Positions 1 through 8,910 of a stretch of DNA of 64,000 nt are shown piece after piece. Source of the stretch: Roseibium porphyridii. Its GTDB lineage: Bacteria; Pseudomonadota; Alphaproteobacteria; Rhizobiales; Stappiaceae. Below the pieces are notes generated by a model, which saw only the letters and a list, made by a program, of their open reading frames with translations, ran no database searches and was not told where the DNA came from. The position numbers were made by a program, and so were the translations under genes. Position 1 is the first letter of the stretch. Each line of letters starts with the position of its first letter. Location of the stretch: assembly GCF_026191725.2 (NCBI RefSeq), contig NZ_CP120863.1, forward strand, positions 4,134,001 to 4,198,000, written 5' to 3'.

Positions 1-62
1 GCGCTGTAGAACAGGTCATCAGCTGCCTCGATGATCTGTCTCCGGGTTTCGATTGCTGCCAT
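1..62 (-). CDS. TetR family transcriptional regulator (5' end only)
   Basis: The first 20 codons read MAAIETRRQIIEAADDLFYS, the typical opening of the TetR DNA-binding domain (first helix before the helix-turn-helix). The rest lies outside the window. A GGGAAAG ribosome-binding site precedes the ATG by a few bases. Two palindromes at 109-145 lie just upstream and probably form its autoregulatory operator. The regulated target cannot be named from this fragment; it could be the divergent egtBD pair or genes beyond the edge. Confidence 0.75.
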   Translation of the reverse strand, partial: MAAIETRRQIIEAADDLFYS

Positions 63-108
63 TGCTGCACTTTCCCACTCTTTGACTTGCCTGGCTTTTT
101 AACGTCAT

Positions 109-145
109 TAGGACAATTGACCTAGAATTTAGGACAATCGTCCTA
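109..145. promoter_or_regulatory. Tandem palindromic operator of the TetR regulator
   Basis: Two 16-bp sites lie 21 bp apart: TAGGACAATTGACCTA at 109-124 (one mismatched pair) and TAGGACAATCGTCCTA at 130-145 (six-base arms, perfect). Spacing of two helical turns fits cooperative binding of two dimers, as is common for TetR proteins. The sites lie 47 bp upstream of the tetR start, so autoregulation is the simplest reading. Confidence 0.65.
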
Positions 146-626
146 TTAAATCAACTCCCTCGAGATTGATCGTGTAGTGTTGCAATCCCAGTTTATGCCA
201 ATCGTTGTCGATGAAGGTTCGCGAGCAACCTGCTTTCAAGGCTGCTTGGAAGTCAGGGGATCGAACGCTCACGTCAATGTGAAGAGATACCACCGGCAAT
301 CCTGACAGCAGGTTGTCAGGATGCTCTCCCTATTCTCTCCCAGATCCAGGGCGTCAGCCTTTTGACACTGTCGCACCAATTGTTTTTGAAAAAACAATGC
401 GATGAGGATTTTTCATCACCATTTCACGATAAAGGAAGCGAACTTCAACAGTGTTGATTTTCATAAACAATGAGAACTCGGCCCGATTGTCGGCGCATTT
501 TTGCACCGGTGCGGTGCAATTCCCGACATTGGAAAACCGGAAAGCCCGCTTACGTTCAAACCGCTTGGTGGCATTCACAGGCTCGGTCGGGGGCAAGTCG
601 ACCGGGATCCGCGTGGAGGAATTGAT
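146..626. other. Non-coding region between tetR and egtB
   Basis: No convincing gene is seen. It holds a 9-bp stem hairpin at 299-322 (ATCCTGACA, loop GCAGGT, TGTCAGGAT) without a U-tract, an A/T-rich hairpin near 380-400, and an inverted repeat TTGCACC-GGTGC-GGTGCAA at 501-519 about 110 bp before egtB. A minus-strand open frame of roughly 65 codons covers 130-325 but has no good start codon. The region probably contains the egtBD promoter. Confidence 0.4.
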
Positions 627-1892
627 ATGACAAACTTGGACGGGCAGACACAACCGTCGCCGGTTGACGACATTCTGCATCTCTTCAATCGAACCAGATC
701 TCAAACCCTGAAATTGAGCGCCCCATTGAGTGCTGAAGACATGGGCCTTCAATCGATGGAGGACGCTAGTCCTCCCAAGTGGCATCTGGCTCATACGACC
801 TGGTTTTTCGAAGAGTTTATCCTGAAGCCATCGCTCCCCGGCTATCAGCCGATTGATGATCGTTTCGCCCAGCTCTTCAATTCCTACTATGTGCAGGCCG
901 GCCCAAGGCACACGCGTTCCAAGCGCGGACTTTTGTCCCGTCCTTCGGCAGAAGACGTGATGAATTACCGCAATCACGTCGAAGATGCCGTTCGTCACGG
1001 ACTGATGACCGATGCATTCGACCTAGACGAACCAAAGCTTGAAGAACTGATCACGCTTGGTTGCCACCATGAAATGCAGCATCAGGAACTTCTGGTAACC
1101 GATCTTTTGCACGCCTTTTCCTACAATCCGCTGCTTCCGGCCTATTGCGAACCGAAGCCGCTCCCGGTGACACCGGCACGTGACCTGAGCTGGGCCAGCT
1201 TTGACGGTGGACTTCTGCAAATCGGGCATGCCGGAGACGGATTTGCCTATGACTGCGAAGGACCTCGCCACAAAGTCTGGCTCAATCCATACAGGCTGGC
1301 CAATCGACCCGTGTCCAATGGCGAGTGGATCGCCTTCATGGAGGACGGTGGCTACGAAACCCAAACGCTCTGGCTGATGGAAGGCTGGGCGGTCAAGGAA
1401 CAGAACGCTTGGGACACACCGCTATACTGGTGGAAGCAGGATGGCGAATGGTGGACATACACCTTGCAGGGTCCACGCCCTGTCGATCCGTCTGCGCCCG
1501 TTGTCCATGTCAGCTACTATGAAGCCGATGCGTTTGCCCGTTGGGCAGGTCATCGCCTTCCAAGCGAGGCAGAATGGGAAGCTGCCGCCGAGCCAACCGC
1601 AATTGATGGAAACTTCCTGGACACCGGGGTGCTTTTGCCGACCGGACAAAAGGACAGTCTTTGGGGGGATGTTTGGCAATGGACATCAAGCGCTTTTTCA
1701 CCCTACCCCGGCTTCAAGCCGCCGGAAGGTGCAATCGGCGAATACAACGGCAAGTTCATGGTGAACCAGATGGTTCTCCGAGGCGGATCCTGCGCAACAC
1801 CCAAGCTGCAAATGCGCGCCTCTTATCGCACCTTTTTCTATCCACACCAGCGTTGGCAAATGCTGGGCCTCAGACTGGCGGCTGACCAATGA
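627..1892 (+). CDS. egtB: Ergothioneine biosynthesis protein EgtB (sulfoxide synthase)
   Basis: Non-haem iron enzyme that joins trimethyl-histidine (hercynine) to a cysteine or gamma-glutamyl-cysteine sulfur using O2, the central C-S bond step of ergothioneine synthesis in the cytoplasm. The protein has 421 residues, usual for the family. An N-terminal DinB-like domain holds the histidines of the iron site (HLAHTTW at 53-59 and HHEMQH at 147-152). A C-terminal formylglycine-generating/sulfatase-modifying fold ends in the typical LRGGS and GLR signatures. The start at 627 was chosen over the frame opening at 501 because GGAGGA sits 6 nt upstream. The stop overlaps egtD by 4 bp, so the two are translationally coupled. 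No egtA, egtC or egtE is present nearby, as in many proteobacteria that use cysteine or a generic lyase. Confidence 0.93.
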   Translation: MTNLDGQTQPSPVDDILHLFNRTRSQTLKLSAPLSAEDMGLQSMEDASPPKWHLAHTTWFFEEFILKPSLPGYQPIDDRFAQLFNSYYVQAGPRHTRSKRGLLSRPSAEDVMNYRNHVEDAVRHGLMTDAFDLDEPKLEELITLGCHHEMQHQELLVTDLLHAFSYNPLLPAYCEPKPLPVTPARDLSWASFDGGLLQIGHAGDGFAYDCEGPRHKVWLNPYRLANRPVSNGEWIAFMEDGGYETQTLWLMEGWAVKEQNAWDTPLYWWKQDGEWWTYTLQGPRPVDPSAPVVHVSYYEADAFARWAGHRLPSEAEWEAAAEPTAIDGNFLDTGVLLPTGQKDSLWGDVWQWTSSAFSPYPGFKPPEGAIGEYNGKFMVNQMVLRGGSCATPKLQMRASYRTFFYPHQRWQMLGLRLAADQ

Positions 1893-2836
1893 GCAAACAC
1901 GTTCCCCCTGTCTCTCACAATGATGCGTTCCGATCCGATGTGTTGTCGGGCCTGGGAGCAGATCAAAAGCGGCTTTCCAGCAAGTGGCTTTACGATGATG
2001 TCGGCTCACACCTCTTCGAAGCCATAACCGAGTTGGATGCCTACTATCCAACTCGCACGGAATTGACCATTCTGGAAGAGAATGTCGACAAGTACCGGAA
2101 GTTACCCGGCGCACGTGGCGCCATGGTTGAACTGGGTAGCGGCTCAAGCCGAAAGACCAATTTGCTGCTTGGTGCCTTTCCTGATCTGTCGGTCTATATG
2201 CCAATCGACATTTCGGCCAATCACCTGAAAGAGGCCGCGGAGCGTGTTCGAAGGGCATTTCCCTCCCTCGCCGTTATTCCTGTTGCGGCGGATTTCACCG
2301 AACCTCTGGGTCAGCTGCCGCTATTACCGGAATTACCGGTTCTGGTGTTCTTCCCCGGTTCAACCATCGGCAACTTCGAAAGGGCTGATGCTGCCAGCCT
2401 TTTGAAGAACATTCGGACGGTAATGCCGAACGCGACTATGATTGTCGGTGTAGACCGCCCAAAGGCACAGGAGGTCCTGATTGAGGCCTATGATGACCCT
2501 GCCGGGGTTACAGCTGCTTTCAATCAGAACATTCTGCAGCGCATCAATCGCGATCTGAACGGTCGGTTTGACCTTTCGGCTTTCGAACACAAAGCGGTCT
2601 GGAACGCTGAAGACAGCCGGATCGAAATGCATCTTGTCAGCAAATGCACACAATCGGTCGACGTTGGAGGGGTGACCTTCACTTTCCAGGAAGGCGAGAC
2701 AATCCACACTGAAAACTCGCACAAATACGGTGAAGACGCGTTTGCCGAAATTGCTGATGAGGCCGGTTGGCGGATTCTGAGTGCCGATACCGACCACGAC
2801 GGCTATTTCGCGGTCTACACAATGCAGGCTTTGTAA
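1889..2836 (+). CDS. egtD: L-histidine N(alpha)-methyltransferase EgtD
   Basis: Transfers three methyl groups from S-adenosylmethionine to the amino group of histidine to give hercynine, the substrate of EgtB. The 315-residue length matches the family (about 320). The YYPTRTE segment (52-58) and the SAM-binding ELGSGSSRKT motif (81-90) are characteristic, as is the later PGSTIGNF segment. The ATG overlaps the egtB stop by 4 bp. The order egtB-egtD is the common proteobacterial arrangement. The gene converges on the LysE-type exporter with only 27 bp between the stops. Confidence 0.94.
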   Translation: MSKHVPPVSHNDAFRSDVLSGLGADQKRLSSKWLYDDVGSHLFEAITELDAYYPTRTELTILEENVDKYRKLPGARGAMVELGSGSSRKTNLLLGAFPDLSVYMPIDISANHLKEAAERVRRAFPSLAVIPVAADFTEPLGQLPLLPELPVLVFFPGSTIGNFERADAASLLKNIRTVMPNATMIVGVDRPKAQEVLIEAYDDPAGVTAAFNQNILQRINRDLNGRFDLSAFEHKAVWNAEDSRIEMHLVSKCTQSVDVGGVTFTFQEGETIHTENSHKYGEDAFAEIADEAGWRILSADTDHDGYFAVYTMQAL

Positions 2837-2863
2837 CGCGAAGTGTTTTTAAGGATATTGCCG

Positions 2864-3490
2864 TCAGCGCTCGGTGATTGCCAGCCTGACGGCAAGTCCG
2901 ACAAAGACAACGCCTGCAAGGCGATTGAGCCAGATCTGGGCGCTTGGAGACTGCCTCAAGTAGGTGCCGATCAAGCCGCCGCCCAAGGCCACTGCCCCGA
3001 AAACCAGGATCGTCGCAACGATGAACAGCCCCCCGAACAGCATGATCTGAATCGGCACCGACCCTCTTGCCGGATCGGCAAACTGCGGCAGGAATGCCAA
3101 AAAGAAGATGGCAACTTTTGGATTGGTGACATTCATAATGATGCCGCGGCGAAAAAGTGCAGGCAACGGCAAGGATGGCGTGCCCTGCATATTCAGATCC
3201 GCCCCACCTGCCCGAAAAGCCTGGAACGCCAGATAGATCAGGTAGGCTGCACCGACGAATTTCAGCAATGTGAAAGCCAACACTGACGTTTCGAAGATCG
3301 CGGCGACACCCAACGCAACTGCAACGCTGTGAACGATCAAGCCCATGCATAGACCAAGGGTGACAACCAAGCCGGCAAGCCTGCCATAAAGAGCGGACTG
3401 GGTAAGAACAAAAATGTTGTCTGGCCCGGGCACTAAACCAAGCGCGATCGCAGCGGCAAAAAAGACTGTCAGAACATCGAATGGAATCAC
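2864..3490 (-). CDS. LysE/RhtB family amino-acid exporter
   Basis: Inner-membrane efflux protein of about six membrane segments, family exporters of amino acids such as lysine, threonine or homoserine. The PGPDN motif at residues 21-25, right after the first hydrophobic helix, is the family hallmark, and the later NP in MNVTNPKVA is also conserved. I start it at a GTG at 3490, with AGGAAG 6 nt upstream, which gives 208 residues, the normal family size; the frame continues 67 codons further upstream without membrane-protein character. The substrate cannot be told. It is divergent from the rpiR-type gene. Confidence 0.85.
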   Translation of the reverse strand: MIPFDVLTVFFAAAIALGLVPGPDNIFVLTQSALYGRLAGLVVTLGLCMGLIVHSVAVALGVAAIFETSVLAFTLLKFVGAAYLIYLAFQAFRAGGADLNMQGTPSLPLPALFRRGIIMNVTNPKVAIFFLAFLPQFADPARGSVPIQIMLFGGLFIVATILVFGAVALGGGLIGTYLRQSPSAQIWLNRLAGVVFVGLAVRLAITER

Positions 3491-3692
3491 AACCGGCTTC
3501 CTTTGGTAGCCCCAAGCTTCGTCGGTGATTGAGACTGGCGTCAAGAACTCTGTGCTTCGGGCCTTATTACCACGGGCCGACGAGCGGCAACCAACGAATT
3601 GGCACTCGTTCAGTGCGCCCAATATAACGAACGAGTACGCCCCGGCATTCCTCAAATCTGACAATCGCAAAAGAAACAAAAGCTTCCGCAAC

Positions 3693-3706
3693 GAAACATT
3701 TGTTTC
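3693..3706. promoter_or_regulatory. Palindrome in front of rpiR-type gene (putative operator)
   Basis: GAAACATTTGTTTC, six-base arms with a 2-bp centre, lies 40 bp before the RpiR-family start. A second related element follows at 3717-3735 (TTTCA, 10 bp, TGAAA) and runs almost to the start codon. The rest of 3491-3746 is A/T-rich divergent promoter DNA. Autoregulation by the RpiR protein is inferred. Confidence 0.5.
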
Positions 3707-3746
3707 ATGGTTTGACTTTCAAAAAAACAAATGAAACAGTAACCGA

Positions 3747-4616
3747 ATGGAAACTATTTCGCCGCCCCAGATAAGGACAGCGATCTCGGCGAACTACGCC
3801 GAGCTGAGTGACACACTTCGTGTCGCGGCGGATTATATTGCCGAAAACCAGGTTGAAATTGCAACCCGCAGCCTGCGGTCGGTTGCGTCTGCCAGCGGCG
3901 TGTCTCCAGCGAGTTACACCCGTCTCGCGCGGGCATTGGGTTTTTCAGACTACGAGGCTCTTAGGGAACAGGCCCGCTCGGAAATCAGCCGACGTGGCAG
4001 CGGGTCCTTTCAGGACAAGGCCCGGAAACTGCAATCCTACGCGGACCAGCCGTTGCTGCCGCGTCAGGTTTCTGCCTGCATCGACAATATCAAGGCGCTC
4101 GTGGACGACATTGATCCGTCCACACTGGACGCAACGGTTAAGCAGCTTGAACGGTCGCGCAGGATCATCCTGATCGGCGCTCTTGCCTCGGCAGGTTTCA
4201 CCGATTACTTCGCCTATCTCGCCAAATGGTTTGATGACAGGTGGATCGTCGCCGGTCGCAACGGCGCAACGCTTGGAAGTACGCTTGCTGGAGTGTCTTC
4301 CAAAGATACTGTGATTGTCATCTCGAAACATCCCTACGCACATCGTTCTGTTCGCGCGGCAGAGGTCGCAGCGGCGAGCGGTGCCAAAGTGGTGGTCCTG
4401 ACTGACAGCCACGCGTTTCCAGGATTACAATTCGCCGACTTTCACTTCGTACAACGCACTGAAAGTCCTCACTTTTTCTCATCTTACGCGGCCACTCTTG
4501 TGCTGATAGAAACGATAACAGGCATGTTGGTCGCGCGAGCCGGATCCGATGCAGAAGCCCGGATCCAAGACGTCGAGAAGCACAACCGCTTGCTCGACGA
4601 ATTTGAAAACGTCTAA
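3747..4616 (+). CDS. MurR/RpiR family transcriptional regulator
   Basis: Cytoplasmic regulator of 289 residues with an N-terminal RpiR helix-turn-helix (about residues 10-85) and a C-terminal SIS sugar-phosphate-binding domain (about 130-260; RRIILIGALASAG begins it). Such proteins sense phosphorylated sugars or, in some transporter loci, other small ligands. It is followed after 56 bp by the TAXI-TRAP receptor on the same strand, so control of that transporter and of itself is likely. Palindromes at 3693-3735 are candidate sites. Confidence 0.88.
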   Translation: METISPPQIRTAISANYAELSDTLRVAADYIAENQVEIATRSLRSVASASGVSPASYTRLARALGFSDYEALREQARSEISRRGSGSFQDKARKLQSYADQPLLPRQVSACIDNIKALVDDIDPSTLDATVKQLERSRRIILIGALASAGFTDYFAYLAKWFDDRWIVAGRNGATLGSTLAGVSSKDTVIVISKHPYAHRSVRAAEVAAASGAKVVVLTDSHAFPGLQFADFHFVQRTESPHFFSSYAATLVLIETITGMLVARAGSDAEARIQDVEKHNRLLDEFENV

Positions 4617-4672
4617 GGTGGCAACGACCATTTTAGGCTTAGAAAACTTGAATAAGAGGGAAGCCTAGTCAA

Positions 4673-5641
4673 ATGATGATGAAAATGAACCTTGCAGGCG
4701 CTGTAATGGCGACCAGCATTGCATTCACGGGCGCCGCCTCCGCGGAGGAATTCATCACCATCGGCACTGGTGGTGTGACTGGCGTTTATTACCCGACCGG
4801 CGGCGCAATCTGCCGATTGGTCAACAAAGGCCGAAAGGATCATGGGATCCGTTGTTCGGTCGAATCGACTGGTGGTTCTGTTTACAACATCAACACTGTT
4901 CGTGAAGGCGAGCTGGAATTTGGTGTGGCACAGTCCGATTGGCAGTATCACGCTTACAACGGCACTTCCAAGTTTGAAGAAAAAGGTCCGTTTGAAGGCC
5001 TTCGTGCTGTGTTCTCCGTGCATCCGGAGCCGTTCACGGTTGTCGCGCGTGCGGATTCAGGCATCAAGAACTTCGAAGACCTGAAAGGCAAGCGCGTCAA
5101 CATCGGCAACCCGGGTTCCGGTCAGCGCGGCACCATGGAAGTTCTGATGGAAGCAATGGGCTGGACCACGGACGATTTCACGCAGGCCACCGAGCTGAAG
5201 GCTGCTGAGCAGTCCGCTGCGCTTTGCGACAATCAGATCGACGCGATGATCTACACTGTGGGTCACCCGTCCGGTTCTATTCAGGAAGCCACGACTGCAT
5301 GTGACTCCGTTCTGGTGAATGTGGGTGGTGAAACTGTCGACAAACTGGTCGCAGACAACAGCTACTACCGTACAGCCACCATTCCAGGCGGCATGTATCG
5401 CGGCAACGATGCAGACACCGGCACATTCGGTGTTGGCGCAACCTTCGTAACCTCCGCAGACGTTTCCGAAGACACAGTCTACACGCTGGTGAAGTCCGTC
5501 TTTGAAAACTTCGATGCGTTCAAGAAGCTGCATCCGGCATTCGCCAACCTGAAGCCTGAAGAAATGGCTCAGGACGGCCTGTCCGCACCGCTTCATCCGG
5601 GCGCTGCGAAATATTACAAAGAGCAGGGCTGGATCAACTAA
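4673..5641 (+). CDS. TAXI family TRAP transporter substrate-binding protein
   Basis: Periplasmic receptor of a TRAP importer, which uses an ion gradient rather than ATP. The 322-residue protein starts with a signal peptide (probable cut after ASA near residue 24) and continues with the TAXI opening [21 protein letters not shown] receptors bind organic acids such as glutamate or 2-oxoglutarate-type ligands, but the substrate here is unknown. Several in-frame ATG codons follow one another (4673, 4676, 4685); the first is given. A GAGGG lies 12 nt upstream. The permease gene follows on the same strand after a hairpin. Confidence 0.93.
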   Translation: MMMKMNLAGAVMATSIAFTGAASAEEFITIGTGGVTGVYYPTGGAICRLVNKGRKDHGIRCSVESTGGSVYNINTVREGELEFGVAQSDWQYHAYNGTSKFEEKGPFEGLRAVFSVHPEPFTVVARADSGIKNFEDLKGKRVNIGNPGSGQRGTMEVLMEAMGWTTDDFTQATELKAAEQSAALCDNQIDAMIYTVGHPSGSIQEATTACDSVLVNVGGETVDKLVADNSYYRTATIPGGMYRGNDADTGTFGVGATFVTSADVSEDTVYTLVKSVFENFDAFKKLHPAFANLKPEEMAQDGLSAPLHPGAAKYYKEQGWIN

Positions 5642-5660
5642 GTTCCTGTCTTTCAAAAAT

Positions 5661-5685
5661 ACGGGTCCGGAATTTCCGGGCCCGT
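5661..5685 (+). terminator. Hairpin between TRAP receptor and permease (attenuator-like)
   Basis: A 12-bp stem (ACGGGTCCGGAA with TTCCGGGCCCGT, one G-U pair) with a minimal loop lies 20 bp after the receptor stop and is followed by TTCTAT. It has little U-tract, so partial termination or mRNA 3'-end protection is likelier than a full stop. This would give more receptor than permease. Confidence 0.55.
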
Positions 5686-5837
5686 TCTATAGCGCCGGTC
5701 CTATTTCCATTCTTCATGACCGATTGCGCTTTCAAGAATTATAAAGTCTGATCTAGGTGCAGGACTGCCTCCTGCCCGATCGTTGAATTTGAACAGTGCC
5801 GGCGCTGTTGATCAGCCGGATGACCGGGGGAATTTTA

Positions 5838-8465
5838 ATGTCAGAGCAGAACCAACAGAACGGGCAGGCAAAGGGGCAAGGCCTTTCTGAAGAAGAACTT
5901 CAAGAACTTGTTGCCGCCTCTGATTCCGGATCGAGAAACCCTGCCGGTGCGGTCGGTCTGCTTATAGCCGGCATTGCCCTGACATGGTCGTGCTTTCAGG
6001 TCCTGCTGGCCTCTCCGATCGTCTACAATGTTTTGCCTTCGGACTTGATCAACAACAGCCGTCAGTTTCACCTGGCGTTCTCAATGTTTCTGGCATTCAT
6101 GGCCTACCCGGCTCTGAAATCGAGCCCACGCCATCATGTACCTATTCAGGACTGGATCCTTGCCCTGTTTGGGGCCTTCATCGCGCTCTACGGCTTCTTC
6201 TTCTATGAGAAGATCGTCAACAACGGTGGCCTGGCTGATCATACCGACAAGTGGTTTGCGCTGGCCGGTATAATTGTCCTGTTCGAAGCCGCCAGGCGCG
6301 CGCTCGGCCCGGCAATGGCGATCGTGGCAACGATCTTCCTGCTCTACGTCTTCTTCGGTTCTTCACCCTGGGTGCCGGAAGTCATCCGCTGGAAGGGGGC
6401 ATCCCTTCAAAAGGCGATGAGCCACATGTGGATCACATCCGAAGGCGTATTCGGAATTGCGCTCGGCGTTTCCACAAAATTTGTATTCCTGTTCGTTCTG
6501 TTTGGTGCGCTGCTGGATAAGGCGGGCGCAGGCAACTACTTCATCAAGATGGCGTTCGGTGCGCTTGGTCACCTTAAAGGCGGCCCGGCAAAGGCTGCTG
6601 TCGTGGGCTCAGCGGCGACTGGCCTGATTTCAGGTTCGTCCATCGCCAACGTTGTCACTACAGGCACATTCACCATTCCTTTGATGAAGCGGGTCGGCTT
6701 TACCTCCGAACAGGCCGGTTCTGTCGAAGTCGCCTCTTCGGTCAACGGTCAGATCATGCCACCGGTTATGGGCGCTGCGGCCTTCCTGATGGTTGAATAT
6801 GTCGGCATTTCCTATGTTGAAGTGATCACCCACGCGTTCCTACCAGCTCTGATTTCCTATATCGCGCTGGTCTATATCGTGCATTTGGAAGCCGTGAAGC
6901 GAAACATGCCGACAATCGGTCACAAGGCCGTTTCGACGCTGCGCACTGTACTTGGCATGTTCTTTTTCTTCGCCGGATTTGCCGTACTTTGTTACGTCAT
7001 CCAGTTCCCGATCGGCTGGATCGTCGCACTCGTGCCTGCCGGTGCCAGCTGGATACTTGCAGCTCTGGTTTTCGTTGCCTATCTGGCACTTCTCAAGCTG
7101 GCAGCCAGCGTTGACGACCTTCATCCGGACGATCCGAATGCAAAGGAAATCACGCTTCCGGAGATCTCCGAGATCTACAAAGCCGGCCTCTACTATCTGC
7201 TGCCGATCATTGTGCTGGTCTACTTCCTGATGATCGAGCAGAAGTCGCCGGGCCTCTCAGCCTTCTGGGCCACAGCGCTGCTCTTCGTGATCCTGCTCAC
7301 GCAACGTCCGATCAAGGCAATTTTCCGCGGCGAAAATGAAATGGTCGAAGCGTTCAAGGAAGGGGTCAGCGACCTTGTCCACGGCATGATTGACGGTGCC
7401 CGTAACATGATCGGCATCGGCCTTGCCACGGCGACCGCTGGTGTGATCGTCGGCACTGTGACATTGACCGGCATCGGGCAGGTCATGGCTGATCTCGTCG
7501 AGTTCGTTTCCGGCGGCAATCTGGTCCTGATGCTGGTGTTTGTCGGCGTACTCTCGCTGGTGCTCGGCATGGGCCTTCCAACAACAGCAAACTACATTGT
7601 CGTGTCTTCGTTGATGGCTGGTGTCGTGGTCGAGCTTGGGGCTCAATCCGGCCTGATTGTGCCGTTGATTGCCGTGCACCTGTTCGTGTTCTATTTCGGA
7701 ATCATGGCGGACGTGACGCCACCCGTGGGGCTTGCCTCCTTCGCTGCGGCCGCGGTGTCGGGAGGCGACGCGATAAAGACGGGCTTCACCGCCTTCTTCT
7801 ATTCGCTGCGTACAGTCGCATTGCCATTCGTGTTCATCTTCAACACCGATCTTTTGTTGATCGATGTTGGCTGGATACAGGGCATAATCGTCTTCATTGT
7901 CGCCACCGTCGCGATCCTGGTGTTCACAGCCGGGACCATGGGACACTTCATTACGCGCAACAAAATCTACGAGAGCATTGCTCTGGTTCTGGTCGCGTTC
8001 GTTCTGTTCCGTCCGGACTTCTTCATGAACAGGATCCAGCCTCCGTTTGAGCAAGTTCCGCCAACCGAATTTGTTCAGGCTGTCGGAAATGCGCCTGCAG
8101 GCGAGGAAATCCGTGTAGAGGTCAGCGGTCCCGATTTCGATACTGGCCTGACGACGGCAACGACTCTTGTGTTGTCACCAGGAAGCGAGGATGGCGGCGA
8201 TGCGCGTCTGAGTGCGCTTGGCCTGACCGTTCTTGAAGAAGACGGCGTTCTCAAGCTGGAAGAGCCTTTCCCGGGCACACCATTCTTCGAGGCCATGAGC
8301 AACTTTGACTTCTATGCCGATGAACCGGTTATCATCGATACAGCCCAGATCGAGGTCGCCCAATTGCCCAAGGAACTGATCTTCATTCCCGGCTTTGCAC
8401 TTCTGATACTGATTTATCTGGTTCAGCGCGCTCGTGCTGGCCGCCTGGAAGGAGCACCGGCATGA
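5838..8465 (+). CDS. TRAP transporter permease, fused 4TM-12TM subunits
   Basis: Inner-membrane part of the TAXI-TRAP importer with the small (DctQ-like) and large (DctM-like) subunits in one chain. The protein has 875 residues, many hydrophobic segments, and the DctM-type glycine-rich loops (for example GSAATGLISGSSIANVVTTG and the GMGLPTTANYIV region). The last ~140 residues form a polar, probably periplasmic extension (DUF3394-like) followed by one more membrane helix. The start at 5838 has GGGGG 7 nt upstream; 14 extra codons upstream were dropped. The stop overlaps the UspA gene by 4 bp. Confidence 0.92.
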   Translation: MSEQNQQNGQAKGQGLSEEELQELVAASDSGSRNPAGAVGLLIAGIALTWSCFQVLLASPIVYNVLPSDLINNSRQFHLAFSMFLAFMAYPALKSSPRHHVPIQDWILALFGAFIALYGFFFYEKIVNNGGLADHTDKWFALAGIIVLFEAARRALGPAMAIVATIFLLYVFFGSSPWVPEVIRWKGASLQKAMSHMWITSEGVFGIALGVSTKFVFLFVLFGALLDKAGAGNYFIKMAFGALGHLKGGPAKAAVVGSAATGLISGSSIANVVTTGTFTIPLMKRVGFTSEQAGSVEVASSVNGQIMPPVMGAAAFLMVEYVGISYVEVITHAFLPALISYIALVYIVHLEAVKRNMPTIGHKAVSTLRTVLGMFFFFAGFAVLCYVIQFPIGWIVALVPAGASWILAALVFVAYLALLKLAASVDDLHPDDPNAKEITLPEISEIYKAGLYYLLPIIVLVYFLMIEQKSPGLSAFWATALLFVILLTQRPIKAIFRGENEMVEAFKEGVSDLVHGMIDGARNMIGIGLATATAGVIVGTVTLTGIGQVMADLVEFVSGGNLVLMLVFVGVLSLVLGMGLPTTANYIVVSSLMAGVVVELGAQSGLIVPLIAVHLFVFYFGIMADVTPPVGLASFAAAAVSGGDAIKTGFTAFFYSLRTVALPFVFIFNTDLLLIDVGWIQGIIVFIVATVAILVFTAGTMGHFITRNKIYESIALVLVAFVLFRPDFFMNRIQPPFEQVPPTEFVQAVGNAPAGEEIRVEVSGPDFDTGLTTATTLVLSPGSEDGGDARLSALGLTVLEEDGVLKLEEPFPGTPFFEAMSNFDFYADEPVIIDTAQIEVAQLPKELIFIPGFALLILIYLVQRARAGRLEGAPA

Positions 8466-8896
8466 CCGTCAAATCCATTTTGTGCGCAATCGATGTCTCC
8501 CACCAGGACGACATGCAGGTTCTGGAAACCGCAGACAAACTCGCGCGCCTCGACGAAGCACAGCTTGATGTGATCACCGTTGTGCCGAACTTCGGTGTCA
8601 CCCTCGTCAGCTCCTATTTCGACGAGAATTTTCAAGGAGAGATGGTCTCCAAAACGCGTCAGGCATTGACTGACACGGTTGGAAGGGTACTCGGACCGGA
8701 GCGCAACAAGGATGTCAGGCATCTGGTTGCGGCCGGGTCCATCTACGAAGAAATCCTGGAAGCTGCGAGGCAGGCTGGTTCGGACCTTATTGTGATTGGA
8801 GCTCACAAACCGGACTTAAAAGAGTTCCTGCTTGGCCCGAACGCAGCTCGCGTTGTCCGGCACTCCAACTGCTCAGTTTATGTCGTGCGTGGCTAG
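8462..8896 (+). CDS. Universal stress protein UspA family, coupled to TRAP transporter
   Basis: Small cytoplasmic protein of 144 residues with the alpha/beta nucleotide-binding UspA fold (SILCAIDVS start, VIGAHKP and SNCSVYVVR end). The ATG overlaps the TRAP permease stop (ATGA), so it is made with the transporter. In the Halomonas ectoine TRAP system a Usp protein (TeaD) encoded with the transporter modulates uptake; a similar role is inferred here. The glycine spacing of the ATP-binding motif is not perfect, so nucleotide binding is uncertain. Confidence 0.88.
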   Translation: MTVKSILCAIDVSHQDDMQVLETADKLARLDEAQLDVITVVPNFGVTLVSSYFDENFQGEMVSKTRQALTDTVGRVLGPERNKDVRHLVAAGSIYEEILEAARQAGSDLIVIGAHKPDLKEFLLGPNAARVVRHSNCSVYVVRG

Positions 8897-8910
8897 TGCG
8901 GGCAGCAGCA

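Noticed and set aside
130..325. Minus-strand open stretch of about 65 codons upstream of tetR
   Set aside because: No plausible start codon with ribosome-binding site, overlaps the operator palindromes, and no recognisable family; kept as non-coding.
1698..3515. Two large minus-strand frames opposite egtD and in another frame of the LysE gene
   Set aside because: They overlap each other's neighbours and conserved genes, and read as Trp/Arg/Ser-rich shadow sequence.
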